A program made the translations under genes and the position numbers. The notes under the pieces are model-generated. The model saw nothing but the letters and a program-made list of their open reading frames with translations. It had not been told where the DNA came from and did not search any database. A stretch of DNA of 64,000 nucleotides from Brasenia schreberi (Eukaryota > Streptophyta > Magnoliopsida > Nymphaeales > Cabombaceae): positions 35,203,501-35,267,500 of the forward strand of contig JAYKKT010000091.1 of assembly GCA_036023115.1 (NCBI GenBank), written 5' to 3'. Positions within the stretch are counted from its first letter, which is position 1. Each line of letters starts with the position of its first letter. Shown here in pieces: positions 1 through 11,245 of this stretch.

Positions 1-80
1 AGCACAATGGTGACTAAAGAATTCATGTAGCTGACTCCATCTAGTCTTAGACGAGACTTGCTTTTGGTTTTGGTTCCTCC
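1..80 (+). repeat. 3' end of a LINE with a TTTTGG tail
   Basis: The stretch resembles the 3' end of the RTE-type LINEs elsewhere in the window (aaagaattcatgtagctgac, then ccatctagt) but ends in ttttggttttgg instead of a TTG repeat. Related tails occur near 14,880 and 43,830. It is cut by the window edge, so no target duplication can be checked. Confidence 0.5.
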
Positions 81-285
81 AAAATCAGCCTACCAATAAG
101 TAGACAGGCAATATGAAAATCCAACCTGTATCCTTTGAACAGACAACCATAGGATCTATTGAACAGACAAGCCATAGAAGTCTAATACAGCAAAAAGGGT
201 CACACTCAGGTTTGTCAAAACACCAAAGTGATGCATTTCTCTACCGAATGTTCTCTAGGCTGAATGCCAATGTTAATGTATATTT

Positions 286-1538
286 GTAACAACCCACATA
301 AATCGACCGAATTGGATATAGGGTCTGTCCATGTCACGTGATTGAATCTCGTGTACCATTGACAATTCAATGGCAACATGACCCAATAGACAACAAGTCC
401 AACTATATCATATCAGAAATATATATATCAGAAATTTAAATCAATGTCATCGTATCAAATATACATACATATTCAAACACTCCCCAATAACACAAGTTTA
501 GTTCCAATCACACGACCTCTATCGTGTTCAACCATACCGTAGGAGTTCCATGAACCCTCCTCCTGTCCGGCCACACAGCCTCCAACGGTTCCCTCAGTAC
601 ATCAGACCCAAGACTTTAACGGCTGAATCATCAGTTGGTTAGGTCCAATCTCTTGAGTCTTGGGGCAAAGTATCCAGATACCACACCAGTAAAGTCATCC
701 ATTCACTCAATTAATATCAACAATATCCACACACAATGATATGGGACCATCTCCCGGATCCACGAGATCTGCTTGAGACCACCTCCCAAGCTTTATATCT
801 CTATATCACATTCATATCATGTCCAATTACTATATCGAAATTACATATCGATAACCAATATCAAAATTGTTTTACTTTACATATACTCTTTACTCTCGAC
901 TAGTTTCACGTGTGCATAGCCTAGGCATGTCATACAAGCCCGACATGGGTTGTCCAATGCAACCAAAAGTGGAACTAGTGTAACCAACGAAATAGTCAAC
1001 ACAACTACAAGCTAGCATTATCTGGTACGACCATCAATGTCCCATACCATTGTGTAAAATATATTCATACATGATAATATTTTACTCACTTACAATGACA
1101 ACCAATGATCTAGCACTAAGAGATACGTTTATCTACAATCCAACAACATCCCATGCCATTATGAAAGGTAGATCCATACTCATTAATGGTTTGCTCGCAC
1201 ACAAGCAAATGCAATCCATATACAAAATAAAGCATTTTCTAACTCAATTTAATAAACCAACACATATATAATTATTTCAAAGCATTAACAAACATTTCAA
1301 AATCTTATACATCATTTAAAAATAATTAAAACTATCTCTAGCATGCATATCGAGAGAAAACACATTCACCTACCTGAAACTTCTATATGGATCCACATAT
1401 CGCATTGTTAATCACTCTTAATCACCTCAATTTAATCTTTAAATTGTGATAAAACATAATATTAATATTGTACATTCAATTACGAAACTAACAGTTCAAA
1501 CTGCATAAAATCATACCTCAAACAGACCTGAAACACCT
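286..1538. repeat. Possible decayed LTR or other repeat, no gene seen
   Basis: No coding sequence is convincing here; the 73-codon open frame near 1,050 has no recognisable motif. The stretch starts with tgtaacaacccac, which resembles the terminus of some plant gypsy-type LTRs, but no partner LTR, primer site or polypurine tract is visible. The full-length LINE at 1,552 is inserted just to its right. Confidence 0.25.
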
Positions 1539-1568
1539 TACAAACATTCTACAACAACAACAGAAACA

Positions 1569-4500
1569 ACTAAGCCTTTTCCCATACTAGACGGGGTAGA
1601 CTACATGGATTCTTTGTTTCCACAGATCCCTATCGTGTGCCATGTTAGCAGTTAACTCACAATAAGCTAGATCATTCTTTATTGTTTCTTTCCAACACTT
1701 TTGTGGTCGTCCTCTACCTCTTTTAATACTTTCCAAATTTAGTATTTCATACCTTCTTATAGGTTCTTCTTTTTATCTTCTTTCTATATGTTCAAACCAT
1801 CTTAAACGATATTCTCTCATTTTATCCTCTATTCGTGTCACTCCTAATTTGTTTCTAATAACCTTATTATGTATACGGTCTTTTCTTATATGACCATTCA
1901 TCCATCTTAACATCTTCATTTCTGTCACAGACATCTTTTGTACATGTTGATGATTAACTGCCCAACACTCAGAATCATAAAACATGGCAGGCCTAATTGC
2001 TGCTCTATAATATTTACCTTTTAACTTTAATGGTGTCTTCTTATCACAAAGAATACCTTATGATCCTCTCCATTTTAACCAACCAACGTTAATTCTATGC
2101 GTAACATCTACATCAATTCTTCCATCATTCTAAAAAATTGACCCTAGGTATTTAAAACTTTCCTTTCGAGGGATGCAATGTGTGCCAATTTTAATTTCTA
2201 TGTCCTCTGAAATAACATAATGATCAAACTTACATTCCATATATTTTGTGTTTATTCTACTAAGTCGGAGGCCTTTGCTTTCTAACATTTCTCTGCATAG
2301 TTTTAATTTTCTATTAACTTTTTCCTTAGACTCCTCCACTAACACAATGTCATATGCAAATAACATACACCAAGGTACTTGCCTTGAATATGTTTTGTTA
2401 ACTCATCAATCACCATTATAAATAAGTATGAACTTAAAGTTGATCCTTGATGTAACCCAATATTAACTTCCAAGAAGTCCTCACACATGTTTTTGCACCA
2501 TCGTACAAGTCTCTTAAAAGGTTAATGTATGTCAAACTCTTCTTTCCAAAGTTCTCCAAAGAACCCCCCTCACTACCCTATCATAAGCTTTTTCTAGATC
2601 AATAAATATCAGGTGAAGGTCTTTCTTTTTTGCTCTAAAATGTTTCATAAGACGTCTTAAAAGGTGAACCGCTTCCACACTAGATCTGCTTAGCATGAAT
2701 CCAAATTGGTTCTCTGTTGTACTTGATACTTGTCTTAACCTATGTTTGATAATTCTTTCTCACAATTTCATAGTATGACTCATTAACTTGATACCTTGAT
2801 AATTCGCACAATTTTGAATGTCTCCCTTGTTCTTATATATGGGTATAAGTGTACTTGCTCTCCATTCCTCGAGCATCTTTTGGTTTTTCCATATTTCATT
2901 AAATAGTCTTGTGAGCCAAGTGATTCCTATTTCTTTTAGTATTTTCCAAACTTCTAAAGAAATATTATCTGGTCTTAGGTATCTTCTTATCACAAAGAAT
3001 ACCTTATCCTCCTCTCCATTTTAACCAACCAACATTAATTCTATGCAAACATCTCCATCAATTCTTCTATCACTCTGAAAAATTGACCCTAGGTATTTAA
3101 AACTTTCGTTTTGAGGGATGTAATGTGTGCTAATTTTAATTTATATGTCCTCTGAGGTAACCAAATGATCAAACTTACATTCCATATATTCTGTCTTTGT
3201 TCTACTAAGTCGGAGGCCTTTGCTTTCTAATGTTTCTCTACATAGTTCCAATTTTATATTAACTTTTTCCTTAGACTCCTCCACTAATACAATGTCATCT
3301 GCAAATACCATACACAACACCAAAGTACTTCATCTTGAATATGTTTTGTTAACTCATCAATCACCATTATAAATAAGTATGAACTTAAAGTTGATCCTTG
3401 ATGTAACCCAATATTAACTTCCAAGAAGTCCTCACACATGTTTTTGCACCATCGTACAAGTCTCTTAAAAGGTTAATGTATGTCAAACTCTTCTTTCCAA
3501 AGTTCTCCAAAGAACCCCCCTCGCTACCCTATCATAAGCTTTTTCTAGATCAATAAATATCAAGTGAAGGTCTTTCTTTTTTGCTCTAAAATGTTTCATA
3601 AGACGTCTTAAAAGGTGAATCGCTTCAACACTAGATCTGCTTAGCATGAATCCAAATTGGTTCTCTGTTGTACTTGATACTTATCTTAACCTATGTTTGA
3701 TAATTCTTTCTCACAATTTCATAGTATGACTCATTAACTTGATACCTCGATAATTCGCACAATTTTGAATGTCTCCTTTGTTCTTATATATGGGTATAAG
3801 TGTACTTGCTCTCCATTCCTCGAGCATCTTTTGGTTTTTCCATATTTCATTAAATAGTCTTGTGAGCCAAGTGATTCCTATTTCTTTTAGTATTTTCCAA
3901 ACTTCTAAAGAAATATTATCTGGTCCTAGGTATCTTCTTATCACAAAGAATACCTTATCCTCCTCTCCATTTTAACCAACCAACATTAATTCTATGCATA
4001 GCATCTCCATCAATTCTTCCATCACTCTGAAAAATTGACCCTAGGTATTTAAAACTTTCCTTTTGGGGGATGTAATGTGTACTAATTTTAATTTATATGT
4101 CCTCTGAGGTAACCAAATGATCAAACTTACATTCCATATATTCTGTCTTTGTTCTACTAAGTCGGAGGCCTTTGCTTTCTAATGTTTCTCTCCATAGTTC
4201 CAATTTTCTATTAACTTTTTTCTTAGACTCCTCCACTAATACAATGTCATCTGCAAATACCATACACCAAGTTACTTCATCTTGAATATGTTTTGTTAAC
4301 TCATCAATCACCATTATAAATAAGTATGGACTAAAAGTTGATCCTTGATGTAACCCAATATAAACTTCAAAGAAATCTGTCATTCCTTCATGAGTCCTCA
4401 CACATGTTTTTGCACCGTCATACATGTCTCTTATAAGGTTAATGTATGCCAATGGGATACCTCTTTTTTTCTAAGTTCTCCAAAGAACCTCCCTCGGTAC

Positions 4501-5000
4501 TCTATCATAAGCTTTTTTTAAATCAATAAATATCAAGTGAAGCTCTTTCTTTTTTGATCTAAAATGTTCCATAAGATGTCTCAAAAGGTGAATCGCTTCA
4601 ATAGTATATCTGCCTAGCATGAATCCAAATTGGTTCTTTGTTGTACCTCATACTTGTCTTAACCTACGTTTGATAATACTTTCCCATAATTTCATAGTAT
4701 GGCTCATTAACTTGGTACCTCGATAATTCACACAATTTTGAATGTCTCCGTTGTTCTTATATATGGAAGTGTACTTGCTCTCCATTCCTCGAGCATCTTT
4801 TGGTTTTTTCATATTTCATTAAATAGTCTTGTGAGCCAAGTGATTCTTATTTCTCTTAGTATTTTCCAAACTTCTATAGAAATATTATCTGGTCCTACCG
4901 ATTTACCATCCTTCATATGTTTAAGAGCCTCTTTGACTTCATTCTTTTGAATACGTCGGTAGAAATTGTGGTTTATATACTTTTTTGATTTGGCAACTCT
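1569..5000 (-). pseudogene. Broken RTE reverse transcriptase (copy 1)
   Basis: Only fragments of the RT remain open. Recognisable pieces include [20 protein letters not shown], the catalytic-motif region [12 protein letters not shown] near 2,350, [11 protein letters not shown] near 3,300 and 4,250, and the C-terminal region with RWMNGHIRKDRIHN near 1,900. The same segments recur because of the internal triplication. Many stops and frameshifts interrupt it. Confidence 0.8.
2035..4890 (-). repeat. Tandem triplication inside the RT of LINE copy 1
   Basis: The motif tcttcttatcacaaagaata recurs at about 2036, 2982 and 3933, giving units 2035-2980, 2981-3931 and 3932-4890. The first two joins are abrupt: sequence that should continue toward the 5' side (…ggtcctaccgatttacc, as at 4890) instead jumps back to the downstream RT region. 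Units 1 and 2 share a private rearranged stretch (tacaagtctcttaaaaggtt) that unit 3 lacks, so unit 3 is probably the ancestral one and the 2/1 pair arose later. Confidence 0.85.
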
Positions 5001-5584
5001 CTTAAGCTAATACTAACATCTTTATTTTCATTAAAAAGCTTATAAAAATAGTTTTTCCATCTATTTCTTATATCATCATTTGCTAGTAGAATTTTTTCAT
5101 CCTCGTCCTTGATGCATCTAACATAATTAAGATCTTTAGTTTTCTTATCTCTAACCCTAGCTATCCTAAAAATATCTCTTTCACCCTTTTTTGAGTTGAC
5201 TTTTTTATATAAATCCTCTCAAATTTTAGCTTTTGCTTCACTCACGACCTTTTTCACTTCCTTCTTTGCTTTCTTATAAGCCTTTAAAGTTTCACTAGTT
5301 TTCTTAGCATAATCTAATTTGCAACATACCCTCCTTGCCTTGATTTTATTTTGCACTACTTCACTCCACCACCAAGCTTCTTTTTGTGCCGGTACACCTC
5401 CCTTAGATACACCAAATCGCCACTTTCCTAATATGTATAACCATATTGTTCCACATATCACAGGTGTACCAACATAATTCCAAACATCTCCTTGAAAGAC
5501 TTTCTGTTTAAATATATCTTCTTTCTCGCTTTTGGGGTTCCACCATTTAGTCCGAATAGCTCGATGCACTCTTTTCTTCTTTGT

Positions 5585-6404
5585 CTATTTTTTTATTTGT
5601 AAATCAATAACTAAAAGTCGATGTTGGGTGGTTAAGCTTTCTCTTGGAATTACCTTGCAATCTTTACAACACGCTCTATCTTTTTTTCTACAAATAAAGT
5701 AATCGATTTGTGTTTGTGATAAGCTACTCTTATAAGTAATTAAATGTTCATCTCGTTTTTTGAAGATTGTATTGACTGTAAAAAGATCCAATGCCATAGC
5801 AAAATTCAAAATCTCCCTACCTTCCTCATTTATATCCCCAAAACCAAAGTTTCTATGAATCCCTTGATATCCTAATGTCTCTTTACTGACATGTCCATTT
5901 AAGTCTCCTCCTAAACAAATCATCTCCCTTTATAGAATCTTTTGAATCACCTTATCTAACTCTTCCCAAAAAGCTGTCTTTATACTATCTTCTAGTCCTA
6001 GTTGGGGTGCGTAAGTACAAACTATATTCAAAACCTCTGCTCCTAATACTAATTTCAACGTCATGATTCGGTCAATCATATCATTGTATGTTTACTACGC
6101 TATTCTTTAAATCTTTATTTATGATAATACCAACTCCGTTTCGAGCATTTTCTTTACCTGAGTACCATAATTTAAAACCTGTATCCTTTATCTTCTTTGC
6201 TTTTTCTTCAACCCTTTTTGTCTCTTGTAAACATAGAATATGAATATTTCTCCGAATCATAGTATCTACCACCTCCATTAGCTTACCGGATAATGTTTCG
6301 ATATTCAAAGAACCAATACGAATCTTATTATCTAGGACTAGCTTCCTTACCCCTCGCATCCGTCCATATTCAAAATGTGGAGACCCTCTCTGAAAATTAT
6401 TCAC
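5585..6404 (-). pseudogene. Broken APE-type endonuclease of RTE copy 1
   Basis: Two open pieces, 6404-6081 and 5923-5585, in different frames, encode the endonuclease that nicks target DNA for target-primed reverse transcription. Visible family motifs are LCLQETK (catalytic Glu), GGDLNGHV (catalytic Asp/Asn pair) and QIDYFICRKKD. The join near 6,000-6,080 is frameshifted and the domain is not functional as it stands. Confidence 0.8.
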
Positions 6405-6732
6405 TACATTTGGGCGGCAATGTAGCGGGACTGGCTTCTTTACCCAGACCCGTCCATGATGTGGGAACCCTCTCTACAATTGATTCACTACATTCGTGCG
6501 AAAATGTAGTGGCCCTTGCTTACTTATTACTGCATTCGAGCTCTACAACACGTCGCTAGGCGAGAACGCCCCAAAGCAATGCTCATAATTTTTGTAATCC
6601 ATGTTATAAAAATCCGACGAAGTTTTACGCTGACTGTCGAAAACCTAACACAACCGTCCTCCTTTGTCCTGGCTTGGGACCAGCAATGCAAGGGTGATCC
6701 CTTACATGGGCAGAGTTCCTACAAACATTCTA

Positions 6733-7033
6733 GAACCCTAAAATTTTGTTTAAACCCGATTAAAATATCTGAATTCATTCTATTTATTAAACTGGATTTG
6801 GATGCATTCTGCACATCCGTTCCAAACCCGAAACAATGTCCACACAAGGACACTTGATTTTGTGTCCGGATCAGTGTCGGTCCACTGCTGACCACCATTA
6901 TGGTTGTCAAAATCGGCAATTTTTGGCTGGTTCTTCTCCAATTGCCACCACCCAACAGTCTGTTTGCCCCTAATGGCAGCCACCCACTGCCAATAGATTT
7001 ACTAAAAAATGACCCACAAGGATCACTTCCCAC
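6733..7033. other. No gene seen
   Basis: Sequence between the full-length LINE and the LTR element. A 131-codon minus-strand open frame overlaps it but has no motif I recognise, and it runs into the LINE border, so I do not call it a gene. Confidence 0.4.
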
Positions 7034-7038
7034 ATCTA

Positions 7039-7351
7039 TGTAAATATTTGTCAATGAACAAAGGTTGATATTGCACGAATCAAATCCACCAAATCGCCAA
7101 GAGTCAAGTGGCATTCAATCACGAATGTCAATCTTCAAGAATAACTAATACGAGAGTGGAAGCACATACAAAACAAGTCAAAAGCAGTGCCAAGACTGCA
7201 TACTTATTTATGAATTGATGGAGTATTTATAGACAACATGAGGTATGTAAATAAGCAACAAGAAGGGAGAAGAAGTGAGCTAGTGTTGGCCGGCCAGCAC
7301 TAGCCGTTGGAGCTCCCAATGATAGTGGCCCGTGCCCCTATTACATTAACA
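7039..7351 (-). repeat. 3' LTR of the noncoding LTR element
   Basis: It is 313 bp and matches 10875-11240 throughout apart from scattered substitutions and a missing block of about 50 bp. It contains tatttatag, a possible TATA region, near 7,230. Confidence 0.87.
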
Positions 7352-7789
7352 CCCCCCTCAAACTTACGGGGTATACAACGGAAGTTTGTCCAATATAAAT
7401 CAATACAACGGAAGTTTGTCCAATATAAATCAATACAACTCAATTTTCAACGAACTTGTTACAAAAATTTCTACAAAATTAATTTTCAAGTTGCCACAGC
7501 TTCCTTTGAAACAACTCCAAATCATCTTTCCATAATCAATGTGTCAACTTATTTGTCATCCTACATGAAAATCAACAAAGTATCAATACATACATTTGCT
7601 CAATCTTAATGAAATCACAAAGACAATGTACAATATCTAATCCATAGGGTAAACCAAAAAATGAGTTAAAATAAGTTCATGAAGTTGATTTTCTCAAGAA
7701 ACTCATTTGAAAGAAAACATTGATATCATTCAAATAGGATTGTCTATAATAACTAGATTCATAAATCACTACAAACTTGTGATATTGTA

Positions 7790-8190
7790 AGGGGACCTTG
7801 GTATATCAAACAAGCATTTTAAGGTTATGCTCAAAACCCAAGTTTTAAGGACAAACTTGAACTCAAACAAGCTTTTTAAGGCAAAGCTCAAAACCCTCAA
7901 ATCAAACAAGCTTTTTAAGGTTAAGCTCAAAACCCGCCAAGTTAAACAAGATTTTTAAGGTTAAGCTCAAAACCCGAGTTTTAAGGACAAACTCGAACCC
8001 AAATAAGCTTTTTAAGACAAAGCTCAAAACCTTCAAATCAAACAAGTTTTTTAAGGTTAAGCTCAAAACCTACCAAGTCAAACAAGCTTTAAGGCTAAGC
8101 TCAAACCCGAGTTTTGAGAAAAAACTCGAACCCAAACAAGCTTTTTAAGGCAAAGCTCAAAACTTTCAAGTCAAACATACAATTCCCAAG
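7790..8190. repeat. Diverged tandem repeat inside the LTR element
   Basis: Motifs such as caagctttttaaggcaaagc and taagctcaaaacccgag recur at intervals of roughly 60-100 bp. No reading frame is kept between units. It is part of the noncoding interior. Confidence 0.75.
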
Positions 8191-8329
8191 GCCCTTAAAT
8201 ATCCTTTAAACTCAAGAGTGATTATATGGTTCCAAAAGTAATCAAAACAAGTCAAAGAAATCAACTTCATGCTTTTCAAAAGGTCTCACAAGGTTTGTTA
8301 AAATCATAACATCAAGATAACTATAAGTC

Positions 8330-9140
8330 TTTTTCAATATTGATTACTCTCCAATCAAAAGGCCAACAACATGGAACATCTTAATCACAAAGATTTCCAA
8401 CAAAAGGTCAACAAACGGAGATCATAATCTAATAAGAAAAACAACTTTAAAGTTATCAAGATCACAAATCTTCAAATAATGATTTGTTAAAACACTTCTA
8501 TCACATACAAGTTAATCAAGATAACTATAAGTCTTTTTCAATATTGATTACTATCCAACTAAAAAGCCAACAACATGGAATATCTTAATCACAAAGATTT
8601 CCAACAAAAGGGTAATAAATAGAGAACATAATCTCGTGAAAAAGCAACTTTAAAGTTATCAGGATCACAAATCTTCAAATAAGTGCATCTTCAATTTTCC
8701 AACCAAAGGCCAAAAATATCTATCTTAGTCATACAAGTACATTCAACTCATTGTCAACAAACATTTTTCTAAGTGTCTCAAACAACAATAAGTATATCTT
8801 CAAGCATTAATTGATTTCCAACAAAAGGCCACCAACATGAAGCACCTTAATCACAAAGGTCTTCAACAAAAGGCCAACAACATAGATCTCATTTACACAA
8901 GAAGATACCCCTTATCTTTTTCAACAAATACATTTTCGAACTTATCAATGGCCAAGTTTTAAATATTATCAAATTTTCAAATAACAATAAGTGCATCTTA
9001 AAATATCAATTAATTTCCAACAAAATGCCACCAACATGAAGCACCTTAATCACAAAGGTCTTCAACAAAAGGCCAATCAACATGGATCTCAATTATATAA
9101 GAAGATACCCCTTATTGTTTTCCAACAAATACATTTTTTA
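8330..9140. repeat. Second diverged repeat array inside the LTR element
   Basis: Phrases such as aacatcttaatcacaaag, tttccaacaaaaggccaaca and aagaagataccccttat recur several times between 8,330 and 9,140. The units are diverged and noncoding on both strands. Confidence 0.7.
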
Positions 9141-10862
9141 TCTTATCAATAAACAAGTTTGAAATCATTTAATTGTCACGACACATTTTTCTTCTAAACA
9201 TGCCATCAAACAATTTGATTTAAATACATAATCAAGATTACATATAACCAAGTTGGAAGGAACATACCTAGATGGGCTCAAGTCTAAATACCATGCACAG
9301 CAGAATCAGGTCGAAAATAGCCAAATGCTAAGTGCACTAGAGAAAATTCGTGTTTCTTGAGAAAATACTATACAAACATGCAATAATGCTAAGTGCACTA
9401 GAGAAAATAAATGTTTCCACGAGAAGAAAAAGCAGTAAACCACTAAAATGTTCCAATAATCAAACTGAACCCATGTTTCTTGCCAATAAGTTAATATAAA
9501 ACACATAGAGCTTAATATTATCATATCAAGGAAAAGGTGGTTCCTACAAACGAGATGACAAACAAACACATTAATATCATTGGGATGTTGCATATCCCTA
9601 CCATCACCACATACGACTAGAAAAAGAAGCTCGGTTCCTAAAATACCAGAATATTTGAATAACATCATCATTGGGATCAATTTTACTATCCAAAATAAAT
9701 CGAACTCAACCAATCCTTAAAGTAACCAACATCACAAAAAGTACAAGACTCACAGAATTCATATGACGAACCCAGAATGGTAGTCAATATCTTTACAAGT
9801 AAACAAGCCAAACAAGATCCACATATAAAGAAGCAACTATTAGCTATGTATTCAGTCTCTATTCAACCAATTTTCAAGGACAAAAGGGCAAAGCTATTTC
9901 AACCCTTATCAGGACACTCAAATGCCAAAAACCCAAATTGAACTACATAAAAGAAACCAACACCCATATAGATGTAAAGGAGAGATACTGAAAACACACC
10001 ATCAAACAAATAGTCACAACCAACAAAGGACAATTAGCACTAAAAAACACAGTGATTTCTTTAAAATCTAAGTAATTATTTAATGACCATTTCAAAAACA
10101 TGCTTGAAGAAATCTTAAGTTATCATATTTGCACCGAAACAACTTAGGATTTTTCAAAGAAAGTGGAGATAAACTAATAAACCATCCTTAATCCAAAAAT
10201 AGATCGCATAATGTTCTTATAACAACCATGAACTAAGAAACCGAGGAACAACTACGATTAAGATTCATAGCAAAAGAAAGCAAATTTCTACATAAAACGA
10301 AGATATGGATAACAAGACTATTGTTAATAGACCAACAAAACGAGAAGATGAGATTTGAGAAATGAAGCAATGCAATGCGAATGAACTAATCTATCGTCTT
10401 CTTCAAACTCATTAAGGGCAAGATATGGATCAATAACAAAGGATAATGAAAAAATAATTTTTTTAAAAAAAATGAGAATGTCAAAAACATTATTATTTGA
10501 TAAACAACAACTAAGTTTTCAAATGTTTCGAACATATCAAACATAGCCACAAATTTACTTTAGTCAAGAATCGTTTGTTAAAACAAAAGTTCAATTTCAA
10601 AAACACAAGCATATATACAAGAAAACCATAATCATATATTTGTAAGAAAGTTATATTTTCAAACACATTGTTATATTTCCAAGAAATTCCAAAATTCCGA
10701 CGAAAACAACGTAATCAATTAAGAACTTCGTTATTTTCCTTCAATTTTCAAAATAAACATACTTTCTAAAGTTACCTTGAACTTTGAAATGTCAAAAACC
10801 AAGAACCATAGAATTTTCAAAATTGGTATGTTTCCCAATGTACTCGATTTCTTCAATCCGAG

Positions 10863-10874
10863 GCTCTTATACCA
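10863..10874 (-). other. Primer binding site of the noncoding LTR element
   Basis: On the minus strand the bases directly after the LTR are tggtataagagc, one mismatch from tggtatcagagc, the common plant initiator-tRNA-Met primer site. Confidence 0.8.
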
Positions 10875-11240
10875 TGTAAATATTTGTCAATGAACGAAGG
10901 TTGATATTGCACAAATCAAATCCACCAAATCGCCAAGAGTCAAGTGACATTCAATCACGAATGCCAATCTTCAAGAATAATCAATACGAGAGCGAAAGTA
11001 CATACAAAACAAGTCAAAAGCAGTGCCAAGACTACATACTTTATTTATGAATTGATGGAGTATTTATAAACAACATGAGGTGTGAAAATAAGCAACAAGA
11101 AGGGAGAAGAAGTGAGCTAGTGCTGGCCAGCCAGCACTAGCCGTTGGAGCTCCCAACGATAGTGGCCAGGGCCAGCCCTGGCCCTGCCTCAAGTTGGGGC
11201 TGCACGAGCCCTAGTGGCCCGTACCCCTATTACATTAACA
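10875..11240 (-). repeat. 5' LTR of the noncoding LTR element
   Basis: It is 366 bp and flanked outside by the target duplication atcta. It holds the extra block with ggccagggccagccctggcc, which is itself palindromic, and which is absent from the other LTR. Confidence 0.87.
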
Positions 11241-11245
11241 ATCTA

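Larger units (their letters stand above)
1552..6719 (-). mobile_element. Full-length RTE-type LINE, copy 1, with internal triplication
   Basis: Non-LTR retrotransposon on the minus strand. It is bounded by a perfect 13-bp target duplication, tacaaacattcta, at 1539-1551 and 6720-6732. The 3' end is a CAA/TTG-type simple repeat rather than poly(A), and the 5' end (about 6410-6719) matches the start of copy 7. Coding order on the minus strand is an APE-type endonuclease (about 6404-5590), a linker, then reverse transcriptase (about 5000-1600). That single-ORF layout, short length and simple-repeat tail fit the RTE clade. Length is 5.17 kb because about 946-951 bp of the RT is present three times; without the extra copies it would be near 3.3 kb. 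Both domains carry stops and frameshifts, so it is not autonomous. Confidence 0.88.
7039..11240 (-). mobile_element. Complete LTR retroelement without coding capacity (LARD-like)
   Basis: Two LTRs (7039-7351 and 10875-11240) start with tgtaaat and end with ttaaca on the plus strand, and the element is flanked by perfect 5-bp target duplications atcta (7034-7038 and 11241-11245). On the minus strand the primer binding site tggtataagagc (10863-10874) abuts the right LTR and a polypurine tract ending in gggggg (7352-7363) abuts the left LTR, which sets the orientation. The 3.5-kb interior has no gag, protease, integrase or RT that I can recognise; it is built largely of diverged tandem repeats. 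It must have been copied by enzymes of another element. One LTR is 53 bp longer than the other, chiefly an insertion or deletion near 11,170-11,220. Confidence 0.88.

Noticed and set aside
9306..9713. 135-codon minus-strand open frame inside the noncoding LTR element
   Set aside because: It is biased in composition, includes a repeated phrase (atgctaagtgcactagagaa on the plus strand) and has no retroelement motif.
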